A program made the position numbers and the translations under genes. The notes under the pieces were generated by a model. The model was not told where the DNA came from. It saw only the letters and a program-made list of their open reading frames with translations, and did not search any database. A stretch of DNA of 64,000 nt from NCBI RefSeq assembly GCF_042652645.1, contig NZ_JBHSGU010000005.1, forward strand, positions 248,001 to 312,000, written 5' to 3'. Positions within the stretch are counted from its first letter, which is position 1. The number at the start of each line of letters is the position of its first letter. Shown here in pieces: positions 1 through 9,132 of this stretch. The stretch comes from Glaciecola siphonariae (GTDB lineage Bacteria; Pseudomonadota; Gammaproteobacteria; Enterobacterales; Alteromonadaceae).

Positions 1-34
1 GCCGGTGATTGAGCGATTAATCACCGGCATTTTT
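1..34 (+). terminator. Rho-independent terminator of the gene upstream of the window
   Basis: A perfect 10-bp inverted repeat (GCCGGTGATT at 1-10 and its complement at 19-28) encloses an 8-nt loop and is followed by A and a run of five T. It would end the transcript entering from the left, which in related genomes is often the pilus gene pilQ (inference from synteny only). Confidence 0.75.
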
Positions 35-203
35 GCATCTGGGCTTGCAAAGTCTGGTCAATCATTGAGATAATCCGGCATCTCGATTTTCCCCGAGGAC
101 AAAACTCGTTCATAACAAGGCCACTTGTTATGGTCATAGTTGGCTACAAATAGCGTAATACAGGCCAACATTAACCACTTTATAAGATGTGAATTAGCAA
201 AAT

Positions 204-719
204 ATGGCTGAAAAACGTAACGTATTCTTAGTCGGACCGATGGGTGCTGGTAAAAGCACGATTGGCCGTCATCTTGCAGATGAACTTCACCTTGATTTTT
301 TTGACTCAGACCAAGAGATTGAGCGCCGAACTGGAGCCGACATTGCTTGGATTTTTGACCTAGAAGGTGAAGAAGGATTTAGAAAGCGCGAAGAAACGGT
401 CATTCATGACCTTACCGATAAGCAAGGTATTGTGCTTGCTACTGGCGGTGGCTCAATTGTATCGAAAGCCGTTCGCAATCGACTGTCTGCCCGCGGTATC
501 GTTGTATATTTGCAAACAACTATCGACAAGCAGGTTGCCCGCACGCAACGAGATAAGCGCCGTCCATTACTACAAAACGACGATCCTGAAACCGTATTGC
601 GCAACTTAGCCGAAGAACGTAATCCTCTTTATGAAGAAGTGGCCGATTATGTTGTAGAAACCGACGAGCAAAGTGCACGCGCGGTAGCTAATCAAATTAT
701 TAATAAAATAGGGCTGTAA
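204..719 (+). CDS. aroK: Shikimate kinase
   Basis: Cytoplasmic enzyme that phosphorylates shikimate with ATP to shikimate 3-phosphate in the chorismate pathway. The 171-residue length is normal for AroK. The Walker A P-loop GPMGAGKST lies at residues 11-19, the shikimate and magnesium aspartates at D34/D36, a conserved arginine at R60, the GGG substrate loop at 81-83, and the lid arginines in KRRPLL near 118-123. Only 28 bp separate it from aroB, so the two are very likely co-transcribed, as in enterobacteria and Alteromonadales. Nothing about the protein is unusual. Confidence 0.97.
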   Translation: MAEKRNVFLVGPMGAGKSTIGRHLADELHLDFFDSDQEIERRTGADIAWIFDLEGEEGFRKREETVIHDLTDKQGIVLATGGGSIVSKAVRNRLSARGIVVYLQTTIDKQVARTQRDKRRPLLQNDDPETVLRNLAEERNPLYEEVADYVVETDEQSARAVANQIINKIGL

Positions 720-747
720 AGCTTAAGGGATTAAAAGGACGCGACCG

Positions 748-1827
748 ATGCCTACACTACATGTTGATTTAGGCGAGCGCAGTTATCCGATATACATTCA
801 AGCCGGCATTCTTTCAGATGCCGGCTTTTTGTTTTCTGAAATTCGCGCAAAACATATTATTATTATCAGCAACACCGTAGTTTCTCCACTTTATTTAGAC
901 ACGCTTGCTGGACGTGTTCAGGCTTTAGGAAAACGTGTCGACCGGATTGTTATAGCCGATGGTGAACAAGAAAAGACCTTAGCCAATTTCGAATACATTA
1001 TGTCTAAATTACTCGCTATGCCTGCCTCTCGCGACGCCTGCATCGTTGCACTTGGCGGTGGCGTAATTGGTGATTTAGCCGGCTTTGTTAGCGCATGCTA
1101 TCAGCGCGGTATCGATTTTGTGCAAGTTCCGACTACTCTGCTGTCTCAGGTCGACTCATCAGTAGGCGGTAAAACGGCGGTCAATCACCCCTTGGGTAAG
1201 AATATGATTGGCGCGTTTTATCAACCAAAAGCGGTCTATATTGATACCGCGACCCTATCGACTCTTGCGCCTCGGGAGTTTGCTGCCGGCATGGCAGAGG
1301 TCATTAAATATGGCATTATTTACGACCTAGCCTTTTTTACTTGGCTCGAAAACAATATAGACAGCATTAAACGCAAAGACAGCGACACCCTAAACACCAT
1401 GATCGCTCGATGCTGCGAGATAAAGGCAACAATTGTTGCCCAAGATGAGCGTGAACAAAATATCCGCGCATTGTTAAACCTAGGGCACACCTTTGGTCAT
1501 GCTATTGAAGCAGAGCAAGGCTTTGGTAATTGGCTACATGGCGAGGCAGTAGCCGCTGGCATGGTAATTGCTGCAAGACTATCGGCCATGCGTGGCGACG
1601 TAGATTTGACTGAGGTGACACGTATAAGCCAATTAATTGCGGCCTTTGATTTACCCATTGCAGGTCCAGGCAATATGAACGCTGCGGCTTATATCAGCCA
1701 TATGCAGCGCGACAAAAAAGCAGTAAACAACGCGATGCGATTTGTTCTGCCCATTGGCATTGGCAAGGCAAAGGTGGTTGGGGATGTAAGTAGCGAAGCA
1801 CTTACTGAACTTTTAGATGTCTCATAA
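748..1827 (+). CDS. aroB: 3-dehydroquinate synthase
   Basis: Converts DAHP to 3-dehydroquinate, the second step of the shikimate pathway, with bound NAD and a metal ion (zinc or cobalt). The 359-residue protein has the NAD-binding GGGVIGD loop at 103-109, the signature TTLLSQVDSSVGGKTAVNH from about 129, and the metal ligands E184, H247 and H264, with H251 in the same LGHTFGH motif. An AAGGA-like ribosome site precedes the ATG. It follows aroK and precedes damX in the conserved aroK-aroB-damX order. Confidence 0.97.
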   Translation: MPTLHVDLGERSYPIYIQAGILSDAGFLFSEIRAKHIIIISNTVVSPLYLDTLAGRVQALGKRVDRIVIADGEQEKTLANFEYIMSKLLAMPASRDACIVALGGGVIGDLAGFVSACYQRGIDFVQVPTTLLSQVDSSVGGKTAVNHPLGKNMIGAFYQPKAVYIDTATLSTLAPREFAAGMAEVIKYGIIYDLAFFTWLENNIDSIKRKDSDTLNTMIARCCEIKATIVAQDEREQNIRALLNLGHTFGHAIEAEQGFGNWLHGEAVAAGMVIAARLSAMRGDVDLTEVTRISQLIAAFDLPIAGPGNMNAAAYISHMQRDKKAVNNAMRFVLPIGIGKAKVVGDVSSEALTELLDVS

Positions 1828-1854
1828 TTAGGTTAGTTATATCAGGAAGGTCAG

Positions 1855-3390
1855 GTGTCACAACTGCATGAACGCTTAGAGCACTTGGTGAATTATTCAT
1901 CGCAGCTAATTTTTGTTAGCAGTGACTCTTTGGCTAATCAACAGCGAACGCTTACTGATTTTTTAGCGAAGCAGCACGAAAGCACTGAGGTGTCATTTTT
2001 TACTGCCTCCGCCGACCAAGAGCCCTCAGACTATCGGCGTATCATTTGCCGTCAGTTAGCCGACCATACTGTTGGCAGTTTTGTCAGGCCCCTGTCTGAA
2101 TTACTCAGTGATTTAAGCCCTGATAAAGGCCATTTTTTAGTCTGCATTTCGCAGGCGCAACATATCGATATGAACTTTCTCAATGAGCTGTGGGAATGGG
2201 TCACCAACTCACGTGTGCAAAACGAAAATATTCATATCAATATCATTCTGTTTGCTGAACAAACGTGGACTGAAAACGCGCAAACATGGCTCCCCACCCA
2301 TCATACCAATAAACCCGTGCTGCTATCATCTCAGTCGGTCGACGCAGTTGGCTTTGATGTAAATGCACTAGAAAATTTAATGGCACAAAAACGCGCTTTT
2401 TTTGCCAACGATGACGCGCACTCTTTGGTTCGTAAAAACTGGTTTATTGGTGCCGTTATGCTTGTATTTTTACTTATCTTCGCCACTCTCATTAGCTTGC
2501 AATACCCAGAGCATGTAAAAGCATTTATTGCAGGCGAAACATTGCCTGCGGCACCCGACAAGAGCCAAACAGCGCCTACATCAAGCGAAAATAATGAGCT
2601 TGAGAATAGCAACACAGCCGATAATGCCTCACTTGAAAACGCAGATGATACGGTATCAGCGGATACCGAAAGCGCCGTCTTTGACAGCACCGACGAGGTC
2701 AATGCCTCAGGGTATGAGTCGCAACTGGAGCTCGTTGAGGATAAACAAGGGATTGCTGATGCAATGCTGGTAAGTAACTGGCCTGGTGAAGACGCGCAAG
2801 AATTACCACTTACGCCTCGAGTACCGGCATCAACAGCGCCTCAAGAGCAATCAACTACAGCTAATTCAGCACAAAGCGATGCACAAGACTTTGCTGTCCC
2901 TGATATTGTGAGCGTTGACCAACTCAATACGATTTTGAGCGAGCAGCTCAACGCGCCGCAGGCAGAAGGGCAACAGCAAGGCGAAGGCGATAATCTTAGC
3001 TCACCCAGCCAAACCTCAGGTGCGCAGGTAAACAACGCTCCTGCTTCCAATGCCGCGCCTGCTAACGAGACCGCTGCGCAAACCCCTTATCCATTTGATG
3101 AAGCAGCTTTATTAGCGCTTCCATCAAACCAAGTCGTGTTACAACTTTCTGGCATTCAAAACCGCAGCGTTTTAGACAGCTATATAGGCGATAATCAGCT
3201 TACGCAAAACACATGGATATATCAAACACAGCGCTATGGCGGGCCATGGTTTGTCGTATTGTACAGAGCGTCGTTTGATAGCATTGAACAAGCCACCGAG
3301 GTAGTGGCTAGTTTGCCGGAGAGTGTGCGAAATTCAGGCCCTTTTGCAAAGCGGGTATCGCAAGTACAACAAGAAATACGTCAACCCTAG
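1855..3390 (+). CDS. damX: DamX-like SPOR-domain cell division protein
   Basis: Bitopic inner-membrane protein expected to bind septal peptidoglycan with denuded glycan strands. The start is GTG at 1855 with AGGAAGG just upstream. Residues 1-180 form a cytoplasmic region resembling the degenerate AAA-like part of DamX. One membrane helix lies at about 196-216. A long Ser/Ala/Glu/Gln-rich periplasmic linker (about 225-405) leads to a C-terminal SPOR domain (about 415-505, including WFVVLY). It belongs to the aroK-aroB-damX unit. In enterobacteria dam follows directly; here a convergent, unrelated methyltransferase does, so the damX stop lies only 16 bp from the stop of that gene. Confidence 0.88.
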   Translation: MSQLHERLEHLVNYSSQLIFVSSDSLANQQRTLTDFLAKQHESTEVSFFTASADQEPSDYRRIICRQLADHTVGSFVRPLSELLSDLSPDKGHFLVCISQAQHIDMNFLNELWEWVTNSRVQNENIHINIILFAEQTWTENAQTWLPTHHTNKPVLLSSQSVDAVGFDVNALENLMAQKRAFFANDDAHSLVRKNWFIGAVMLVFLLIFATLISLQYPEHVKAFIAGETLPAAPDKSQTAPTSSENNELENSNTADNASLENADDTVSADTESAVFDSTDEVNASGYESQLELVEDKQGIADAMLVSNWPGEDAQELPLTPRVPASTAPQEQSTTANSAQSDAQDFAVPDIVSVDQLNTILSEQLNAPQAEGQQQGEGDNLSSPSQTSGAQVNNAPASNAAPANETAAQTPYPFDEAALLALPSNQVVLQLSGIQNRSVLDSYIGDNQLTQNTWIYQTQRYGGPWFVVLYRASFDSIEQATEVVASLPESVRNSGPFAKRVSQVQQEIRQP

Positions 3391-3406
3391 TGCCCGCTCA
3401 GTGCGC

Positions 3407-3988
3407 TCAGGTTCGCTTAAGTACGGCACCAATGCGTCCGAAGGTTTTATTGAATTTTTGCGTCTTTTTCCCGAAATACAAAAACACCTGGCCTCGCGTA
3501 TTGCCCGATACATGTTTACCATCTCGATTTTCAAAGGCGATACGTTTGTTAACAAGGCATATCGCTGTGGACTCAAGCAACAGTTGCTGAAACCACTTAG
3601 TTTCAGTGGCGTTGTTTACCAGCACTATAGCTTCACTGATTTTCCCGTTTTTCCAGTGCTCCACGAATATATCAATCGACGCATTAATAAGCTGCCGGCT
3701 ATACGGCGGGTTCATAAAAACCCTACCTGAATCTTCAAACCAAACCTGCTTAAACGCGTCACTTTTTTCATCAAAAAAGCGCTTTGCTTGAATAAGCTCA
3801 TTGGCTTGTTTACTTGAAAAGGGGTCGAGGTCAATGTCGCCCAAAGTTTGCTTGACCAAATCTATGTACTTGCGAGGCGTAAACCATGAATCTGAGTCTC
3901 TGCCGAGGTCTTCATTACTGCCCGGCACAGCTCCAATGTATCCTAATTTTCGGCTATCGGCTTTGTTAAGCGAAGGCTTAAGATCCAT
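3407..3988 (-). CDS. Phage-type DNA N6-adenine methyltransferase
   Basis: Predicted S-adenosylmethionine-dependent DNA adenine methyltransferase of the phage 'Dam' family (not the D12 class of E. coli Dam). In its 193 residues the catalytic NPPY motif is at 93-96 in the context VFMNPPYS, and a conserved DLDPFSS motif at 53-59 corresponds to the family motif near the N-terminus (GDIDLDPFSS). No restriction endonuclease is nearby, so it is probably an orphan methylase. It is convergent with damX and occupies the place where dam normally sits. The ribosome site is weak (GAGAG). Target sequence cannot be deduced. Confidence 0.82.
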   Translation of the reverse strand: MDLKPSLNKADSRKLGYIGAVPGSNEDLGRDSDSWFTPRKYIDLVKQTLGDIDLDPFSSKQANELIQAKRFFDEKSDAFKQVWFEDSGRVFMNPPYSRQLINASIDIFVEHWKNGKISEAIVLVNNATETKWFQQLLLESTAICLVNKRIAFENRDGKHVSGNTRGQVFLYFGKKTQKFNKTFGRIGAVLKRT

Positions 3989-4281
3989 GCTGCTCTCTTG
4001 TAGACGTTATGCAGCAAAGTCTGCATTAACCTAAATTTACATGCTAATTAGTGTAGTACATTCTATGATACAGGTTTTCAGGCGTATATACCCTGTTGAT
4101 TTTTAGTTTGTAAATTTATACCTGCTTAAGTTGTTGTGTCTAAGTGCCGATAGTTTAAACAGATATGCGCTTTATGTACGTGGTTTTGTATGTAAGTTGC
4201 GATACACTTGATAATATTAGGTACGTAGACGTCTCGTTTACAGCCAAAGCAGCATATTAAGGAAGCTTAAACACAAGATTT

Positions 4282-6684
4282 ATGAATATTTTGCACGGAC
4301 TTTTATCAAAGATGTTGCTGTTGGTAGTTATCGTGGCTGTTATGTCACTCGCTGCCTCATATACTTTTGTGTCTATTCAGCAAAATAAAAATCTTGAAAG
4401 CAATTTAGATGAGCTAAAGCGGGCGCATTTAGAGACAAGCTACCTATTGTTCAACAATCAAATGAACGAACAAATATTGTCTGGCGAAGAAGTTATCCTG
4501 TTAAGCGCCCTAACCGATAAATCCCCCGAGCAGGTTAATGCTTTTTTCAAAGACATTTGGCCGCGTATTCAACTGAGCTTTTCGCTGTCTTCTATGTCGT
4601 TTTCAAATGGCAAACAACGTTTTTCGTTTGGTCAATTTCCAGAAAGCGAAATGAGCAATATGCAGATGATGGCCCGCAACAACCTGCGAGCACAGTCTGG
4701 CATTTTGTGTCATTTTATGTGTGAGTTGGCCGCTTCTGTGCCGGTGAAATTTCAGGGCGAAACGTGGTCTTTATCTTTGCTGTCGAGTCTCGACCCAACC
4801 ATCATTTTACTTAATCAGGTAGTAGGAAGCGATATCGGAATCCTATCGCCTTTTGATAAGCCATCGCGCGATAATAATACCCTTACCCGCTATATATCTG
4901 AGGTAATGACCGGTGTTGAGAAAAACAGCAAAATTCGCGAGGCGGTGCTCAGTGAAGATGAAATAAAACGTTTGGAGAGTGACGGCTTGCTCATCCGTGC
5001 AGAAGAAATGGAATACTACGTTTGGTTTCAAAAATTTAGCGGCGTTGGCCAAGATATGACATTGATGTTTATGCGTGATATCTCTGGGAATCTCCTTGCT
5101 CAGCAAAGAGCACAAACCGAACAGGTTATCGTAATTTTTGTGACCCTTACCTTTGGCATTCTGCTGTTTTTGATTTTATTCTCCATCATTCCCATCTCAA
5201 AAATAAATCAATTAAAGCGCGCTATAAAACTCATTGGCGCGAAAGAGTATAATATTGCTCGCTATCGCCTCGGCAAGCGAGGACGCGCGCTTCTGCCCGA
5301 TGAATTAGATGATTTGGAAGATGAATTTCGCCACGCAATTGACGTACTCGAATCTTACGAGCAAGAGCTGAGCAATTCACAAAAACGCCTAGTTCGACAA
5401 GCCACTATAGACTCCATCACCGGTTTGTTTACACGTAACGTGCTCATTGAAGACCTTGCTAATATGAATCGCGAGGAGCACATCACCAATGTTGCGATTT
5501 TCTTTTTAGACTTAGACGGCTTTAAACCGGTGAATGATAACCTAGGGCATGAGGCCGGCGATATCATGCTTAAGAAGATTGGCTATCGGCTCAAGGGCGT
5601 GGTCAATAAGTTTATTCGGGTTTATCGCATCGGTGGCGACGAGTTTGTTATTTGTTATTCAAACTACAGCTCTGAAAAAGCTTTAGAGAGCATGGCCGAT
5701 GCTGTGGTTGAGTTATTTTCTGCACCTTTTCACATCTACGACACTAGCATCGCAATCAGTGCAAGTATCGGTATTGCATTTCAAGAGGCCAGAGCCATTG
5801 AGCCCGACCGGCTTCTGCGTTATGCAGACATTGCGATGTATCAGGCCAAAGAAGATGGCAAAAACTGCTACACCTTCTTTAATGAGCAAATGCGTAAAAG
5901 TGTTCAGCGACGCTTTACCATTAAAAATGATTTTGTAACTGCCTTGGCCGACGACCAACTATCGGTTGTTTTTCAGCCAGTAGTCAGTGCAAACACGCGT
6001 GAAGTGATAAAGCTTGAAGCCCTGTGCCGCTGGCATCACCCTGATCTTGGGCATATCCCGCCGCCAATCTTTATTGATGTGATTGAAGAAAGTGAGAACA
6101 TGAACACTCTGTTTGAGTGGATAGTGGGTAATGTCTTAAACGAGCTCGAGTACTTAGACAGCGTTGGACTCGATAATGTAATCATTTCAGTCAACCTAAG
6201 CCCATCGCAATTGGTTAACGACACTGCCTTATCTATTTTAAGCTCTATGTGCAAAGAGCGCGGCATCGAAGCAAGCCGCATTGAACTAGAGCTTACCGAA
6301 ACATCTTTAATTACAAGCTTTGAACAGGCAAAAACATGGATTGAACAGGCCACTGGCAATGGATTTAAAATTGCAATTGATGACTTTGGTGCTGGCTACT
6401 CATCTTTGTCTTATTTAACCGCCTTTCCTTACGATACCGTGAAGCTCGACCGCTCATTGCTCAATAATATCGACATCGACAAACGCCAGCAGCGGATCGT
6501 CGGCTCTCTCACACAGATGCTTCATGGCTTGTCGGTACCCATTGTTGCAGAGGGTGCAGAAACAGAAGAGCACTTTGAACAGTTAAGGATCCTTGGCTGT
6601 GACTATATTCAAGGATATTTGATTTCGCGTCCCATCGGGCATGATGACTTGGTTGTGTTTCTTAATAATCAAACGACAAAATAG
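4282..6684 (+). CDS. Membrane GGDEF-EAL dual-domain c-di-GMP protein
   Basis: An 800-residue c-di-GMP turnover enzyme. A membrane helix at about 8-28 and another at about 283-303 bracket a periplasmic sensor region that includes a conserved-looking cysteine pair (CHFMC near 142-146). The GGDEF domain has an intact GGDEF at 451-455 but no clear RxxD inhibitory site upstream. The EAL domain has EAL at 579-581 and the later motifs DDFGAGYSS, VKLDRS and VAEGAE, so phosphodiesterase residues look intact. Both activities are possible in principle; which dominates cannot be read from sequence. It is a single-gene unit with a 293-bp upstream gap in which no confident promoter was found. Confidence 0.93.
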   Translation: MNILHGLLSKMLLLVVIVAVMSLAASYTFVSIQQNKNLESNLDELKRAHLETSYLLFNNQMNEQILSGEEVILLSALTDKSPEQVNAFFKDIWPRIQLSFSLSSMSFSNGKQRFSFGQFPESEMSNMQMMARNNLRAQSGILCHFMCELAASVPVKFQGETWSLSLLSSLDPTIILLNQVVGSDIGILSPFDKPSRDNNTLTRYISEVMTGVEKNSKIREAVLSEDEIKRLESDGLLIRAEEMEYYVWFQKFSGVGQDMTLMFMRDISGNLLAQQRAQTEQVIVIFVTLTFGILLFLILFSIIPISKINQLKRAIKLIGAKEYNIARYRLGKRGRALLPDELDDLEDEFRHAIDVLESYEQELSNSQKRLVRQATIDSITGLFTRNVLIEDLANMNREEHITNVAIFFLDLDGFKPVNDNLGHEAGDIMLKKIGYRLKGVVNKFIRVYRIGGDEFVICYSNYSSEKALESMADAVVELFSAPFHIYDTSIAISASIGIAFQEARAIEPDRLLRYADIAMYQAKEDGKNCYTFFNEQMRKSVQRRFTIKNDFVTALADDQLSVVFQPVVSANTREVIKLEALCRWHHPDLGHIPPPIFIDVIEESENMNTLFEWIVGNVLNELEYLDSVGLDNVIISVNLSPSQLVNDTALSILSSMCKERGIEASRIELELTETSLITSFEQAKTWIEQATGNGFKIAIDDFGAGYSSLSYLTAFPYDTVKLDRSLLNNIDIDKRQQRIVGSLTQMLHGLSVPIVAEGAETEEHFEQLRILGCDYIQGYLISRPIGHDDLVVFLNNQTTK

Positions 6685-6715
6685 CCGAGCAAGTTTGTTT
6701 GATTGCCTTATCCAC

Positions 6716-6765
6716 TTTTGTAGAGACCACTCTTGTAGAGACCACTTTTGTAGAGACCACTCTTT
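6716..6765. repeat. Three-copy 15-bp direct repeat
   Basis: GTAGAGACCACT-type units begin at 6720, 6735 and 6750, a regular 15-bp period, in the gap after the GGDEF-EAL gene. Third positions vary between C and T. There is no hairpin and no coding role is apparent. Confidence 0.8.
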
Positions 6766-6832
6766 CAAAGACTGCCCTTTTAAGATTCTTAGTATTAAAT
6801 GCTTAGTTTCAAATTCTCAGATACAGCGAGAC

Positions 6833-7042
6833 TTAGGTAACTAAAAGGGCAATCCCGAGAATAGACAATACCAACAACACCACCATCACCACACCCACAA
6901 CAATAAAGGGCACTATGCTAGTGGATTGGGTAAAATCGTGTTCATAATTCTGATGCGTTTGTACGCCTAAAAAACTCGCTAAGACGCTTTTGATAATCTG
7001 CCATAAAGATGGAGAACCAAACAGAGGGTTTGGGCGCCTCAT
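6833..7042 (-). CDS. DUF2970 family small membrane protein
   Basis: A 69-residue protein resembling the DUF2970 family of proteobacterial small inner-membrane proteins. The N-terminal part contains SLWQIIKSVLASFLGVQ, typical of that family, and a single membrane helix occupies about residues 43-67. Function is unknown. AGGAG precedes the ATG by about 10 nt. It lies 12 bp downstream of another small membrane-protein gene on the same strand, so they are probably co-transcribed. Confidence 0.75.
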   Translation of the reverse strand: MRRPNPLFGSPSLWQIIKSVLASFLGVQTHQNYEHDFTQSTSIVPFIVVGVVMVVLLVLSILGIALLVT

Positions 7043-7054
7043 TCAGATGCGCTC

Positions 7055-7360
7055 CTAGGGGTTGCGATTGAGTAACTCTAATAAATCTACGAAATGAAAC
7101 TGCGCTGATTCAGGTGGCTTAAACAGCCATGATACCCAAGAGATGGTTTGGTTGTTGCGATTACACATAACATCTACATCGGCATTACCGCGCTTGAGCG
7201 CATGGGTCGACAACGCTTCTGTGGACGCAAAAGAACTGGTGGTGTTATGACATGGCGCGTTAGCCGATGCCAACATTAAATACACAGAAACTACCACCGC
7301 CACGCTTGAAACCGCTAAGGTCCCAACCATTCGCTTTAAATAGCTTTTTGATTTATGCAT
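7055..7360 (-). CDS. Hypothetical single-pass membrane or exported protein
   Basis: A 101-residue protein that I do not recognise. I chose the ATG at 7360 because GGAGA lies just upstream of it; an upstream in-frame ATG at 7402 would add 14 residues without a good ribosome site. A hydrophobic helix at about 13-35 suggests a signal anchor, leaving a small C-terminal domain with two cysteines (PCHN and MCNRNN) that could form a disulfide if periplasmic. It is the first gene of a pair with the DUF2970 gene. Confidence 0.55.
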   Translation of the reverse strand: MHKSKSYLKRMVGTLAVSSVAVVVSVYLMLASANAPCHNTTSSFASTEALSTHALKRGNADVDVMCNRNNQTISWVSWLFKPPESAQFHFVDLLELLNRNP

Positions 7361-7400
7361 ATCACTTTCTCCGTGTAGTCGTTTTAGTGTAATCCAAAAC

Positions 7401-7431
7401 ATTAAAAAACGCCAACTCGAAGGTTGACGTT
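7401..7431 (-). terminator. Terminator after the porin gene
   Basis: Read on the minus strand, AACGTCAAC and GTTGGCGTT form a 9-bp stem (one G-T pair) around a 6-nt loop, followed by six T. It lies about 75 bp downstream of the TorF-type porin stop codon. Confidence 0.75.
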
Positions 7432-7504
7432 TTGACAGTGTTTATAACTGAAGGTTTATAACTGACGCGCTTCGTTTTAAAACGAGGCTGTAAGTCGTGT
7501 CAGA

Positions 7505-8137
7505 TTAAAGGCTGAATGCACGCGAGATTGAAAAGTAAACTGACTCGTCGTTATCTAAGTCACTGTCACTTTTTATGAAAGCAACACCTACATCAAAGCC
7601 TTCAAAGGTAGTGCTGTAGCCAAGCTCCGCATAATTACCTTCGTAGTCGCCGCCAAACATACCCACGGTCGCTGAAAACCCTTCATGAGAAGCGGTTACA
7701 CCGGTAAAGGTATATGAATCATCTGGGTCGCCTTCTCCGTCACGTTCACCTAAGGTGTATTCAACGCTCAAAAAGCCATAACCCGCCGACAAGTTAATTT
7801 CGTTATATTCAGTGTCGAAATCGCCTGTGTACTGATAAGTGGTTAGGCCTGCGCCTAAAGAAAGACCGTTATCAAACTCAAAACCATATCCGCCATAGAG
7901 GTCAATTTCTAGGCCGTCTTCAACGTCTGCTGCCCAAACGCCAGCGTAAAAACCGCCTGCTGACAAGTCAACGCCGCCATTAGCGGTCGCTGTAGAGTTT
8001 TGCACGATGCCGCGAAAGTGATATTCACTTAGCAAGCCAACGTTAGCTGACCATTCAGCCTCCGCCATTGCTTGAGTGCTGACAAGGGTAGATGCCAATA
8101 AAGACGCCGCGATGGCTGTTTTTTTCATGTTTAACAT
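7505..8137 (-). CDS. TorF family putative outer-membrane porin
   Basis: A 210-residue exported beta-barrel protein of the TIGR02001/Gcw_chp (TorF) type. It has a signal peptide ending near residues 23-25 (QAMA-EAEW). The mature part is a series of short amphipathic strands rich in G, Y, D and E and ends in a C-terminal phenylalanine followed by SL, near the usual barrel terminus. GGAGAATTCAC stands directly before the ATG at 8137. The gene is divergent from rpe and has its own terminator. The transported substrate is unknown. Confidence 0.8.
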   Translation of the reverse strand: MLNMKKTAIAASLLASTLVSTQAMAEAEWSANVGLLSEYHFRGIVQNSTATANGGVDLSAGGFYAGVWAADVEDGLEIDLYGGYGFEFDNGLSLGAGLTTYQYTGDFDTEYNEINLSAGYGFLSVEYTLGERDGEGDPDDSYTFTGVTASHEGFSATVGMFGGDYEGNYAELGYSTTFEGFDVGVAFIKSDSDLDNDESVYFSISRAFSL

Positions 8138-8460
8138 GTGAATTCTCCGAATTAAAAGTGTGTTGTGACCCGTTAACGTCGTTTTATTGTTATTATCATG
8201 TCGCTAGTTGGTGTGAATTTAGCAAAAGTAGTGCCTACAATATTATTTAAAGCACATTTTTGGCATAAAACATTGTTTATATTAAAATTAATTAAACAGT
8301 AACAATGTTAGATATCGACCTGACTAAGCAAAACATGAAGCTTTAAAGTGCTCACATGCACTTTTTTGTTACACAATCCCCAAATAGGGGCAATGTTTAC
8401 CCTTTGCCTTGTGCCATTAGTTCGCTACACTTTTGTAGAATGTTTATCACCGGAGAACGC
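8138..8460. other. Divergent intergenic region, torF-type porin / rpe
   Basis: 323 bp, very AT-rich. It contains an inverted repeat AACATTGTT (8269-8277) / AACAATGTT (8301-8309) that could be a protein-binding site or part of either promoter. An open frame continues from 8356 into rpe, but it lacks the RPE N-terminus and a ribosome site, so I treat it as non-coding. Confidence 0.4.
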
Positions 8461-9123
8461 ATGTTTAAGCCTCTAATTGCCCCTTCTATTTTATCAGCTG
8501 ATTTTGCTCGCCTTGGGCAAGACGTAGACGATGTGCTAGCCGCCGGAGCAGACCTTATCCATTTTGACGTAATGGACAATCATTACGTTCCCAATCTAAG
8601 CTTTGGCCCGATGATCTGCAGTGCATTGCGCAAATATGGGATTAGCGCAGATATTGATGTCCACCTTATGGTTACCCCGGTGGATGACCTTATTGAGCGC
8701 TTTGCTGAAGCAGGCGCTTCTATGATTAGCTTTCATCCAGAAGCCGCTATGCACCTCGACCGCAGTATTGAATTAGTCAAAAGCCATGGTTGCAAAGTTG
8801 GCTTAGCGCTTAACCCTGGAACCGGACTGCACGAGCTTGACCATGTATTGCATAAGCTTGATCACGTCCTCATTATGTCGGTAAATCCCGGTTTTGGCGG
8901 ACAGGCGTTTATTGAGCATAGTATTGAAAAAATTAAGACGCTAAAATCGCGCATCGACGAAGCGGGGCTTTCTGTTCGCATCGAGGTAGACGGAGGCATT
9001 AATGCAAGTAATATCGCGCAGGTTCGTAAGGCCGGGGCCGATATGTTTGTAGCCGGCTCTGCCATTTTCAACACCGAAAATTACGCACACACCATCGGTA
9101 AACTAAAACAACTTATTAGTTAG
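8461..9123 (+). CDS. rpe: Ribulose-phosphate 3-epimerase
   Basis: Interconverts ribulose 5-phosphate and xylulose 5-phosphate in the pentose phosphate pathway. I place the start at the ATG at 8461 (CGGAGAACGC upstream), giving 220 residues beginning MFKPLIAPSILSADFARLG, the exact family N-terminus. Metal and catalytic motifs are visible: HFDVMDNHYVPN, DVHLMV, SFHPEA, MSVNPGFGGQ and VDGGI. It is followed after 9 bp by trpS. The gph gene that often sits between rpe and trpS in relatives is absent here. Confidence 0.97.
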   Translation: MFKPLIAPSILSADFARLGQDVDDVLAAGADLIHFDVMDNHYVPNLSFGPMICSALRKYGISADIDVHLMVTPVDDLIERFAEAGASMISFHPEAAMHLDRSIELVKSHGCKVGLALNPGTGLHELDHVLHKLDHVLIMSVNPGFGGQAFIEHSIEKIKTLKSRIDEAGLSVRIEVDGGINASNIAQVRKAGADMFVAGSAIFNTENYAHTIGKLKQLIS

Positions 9124-9132
9124 GAAACACTT

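Noticed and set aside
3407..3988. Restriction-modification system
   Set aside because: No endonuclease or specificity gene is adjacent, and the neighbours are damX and a GGDEF-EAL gene.
3323..4034. Plus-strand frames across the methyltransferase gene
   Set aside because: They are antisense shadows without known domains, while the minus-strand frame has NPPY and family features.
8356..8460. N-terminal extension of Rpe
   Set aside because: The ATG at 8461 has CGGAGAA upstream and begins the conserved RPE sequence; the extension is intergenic DNA.
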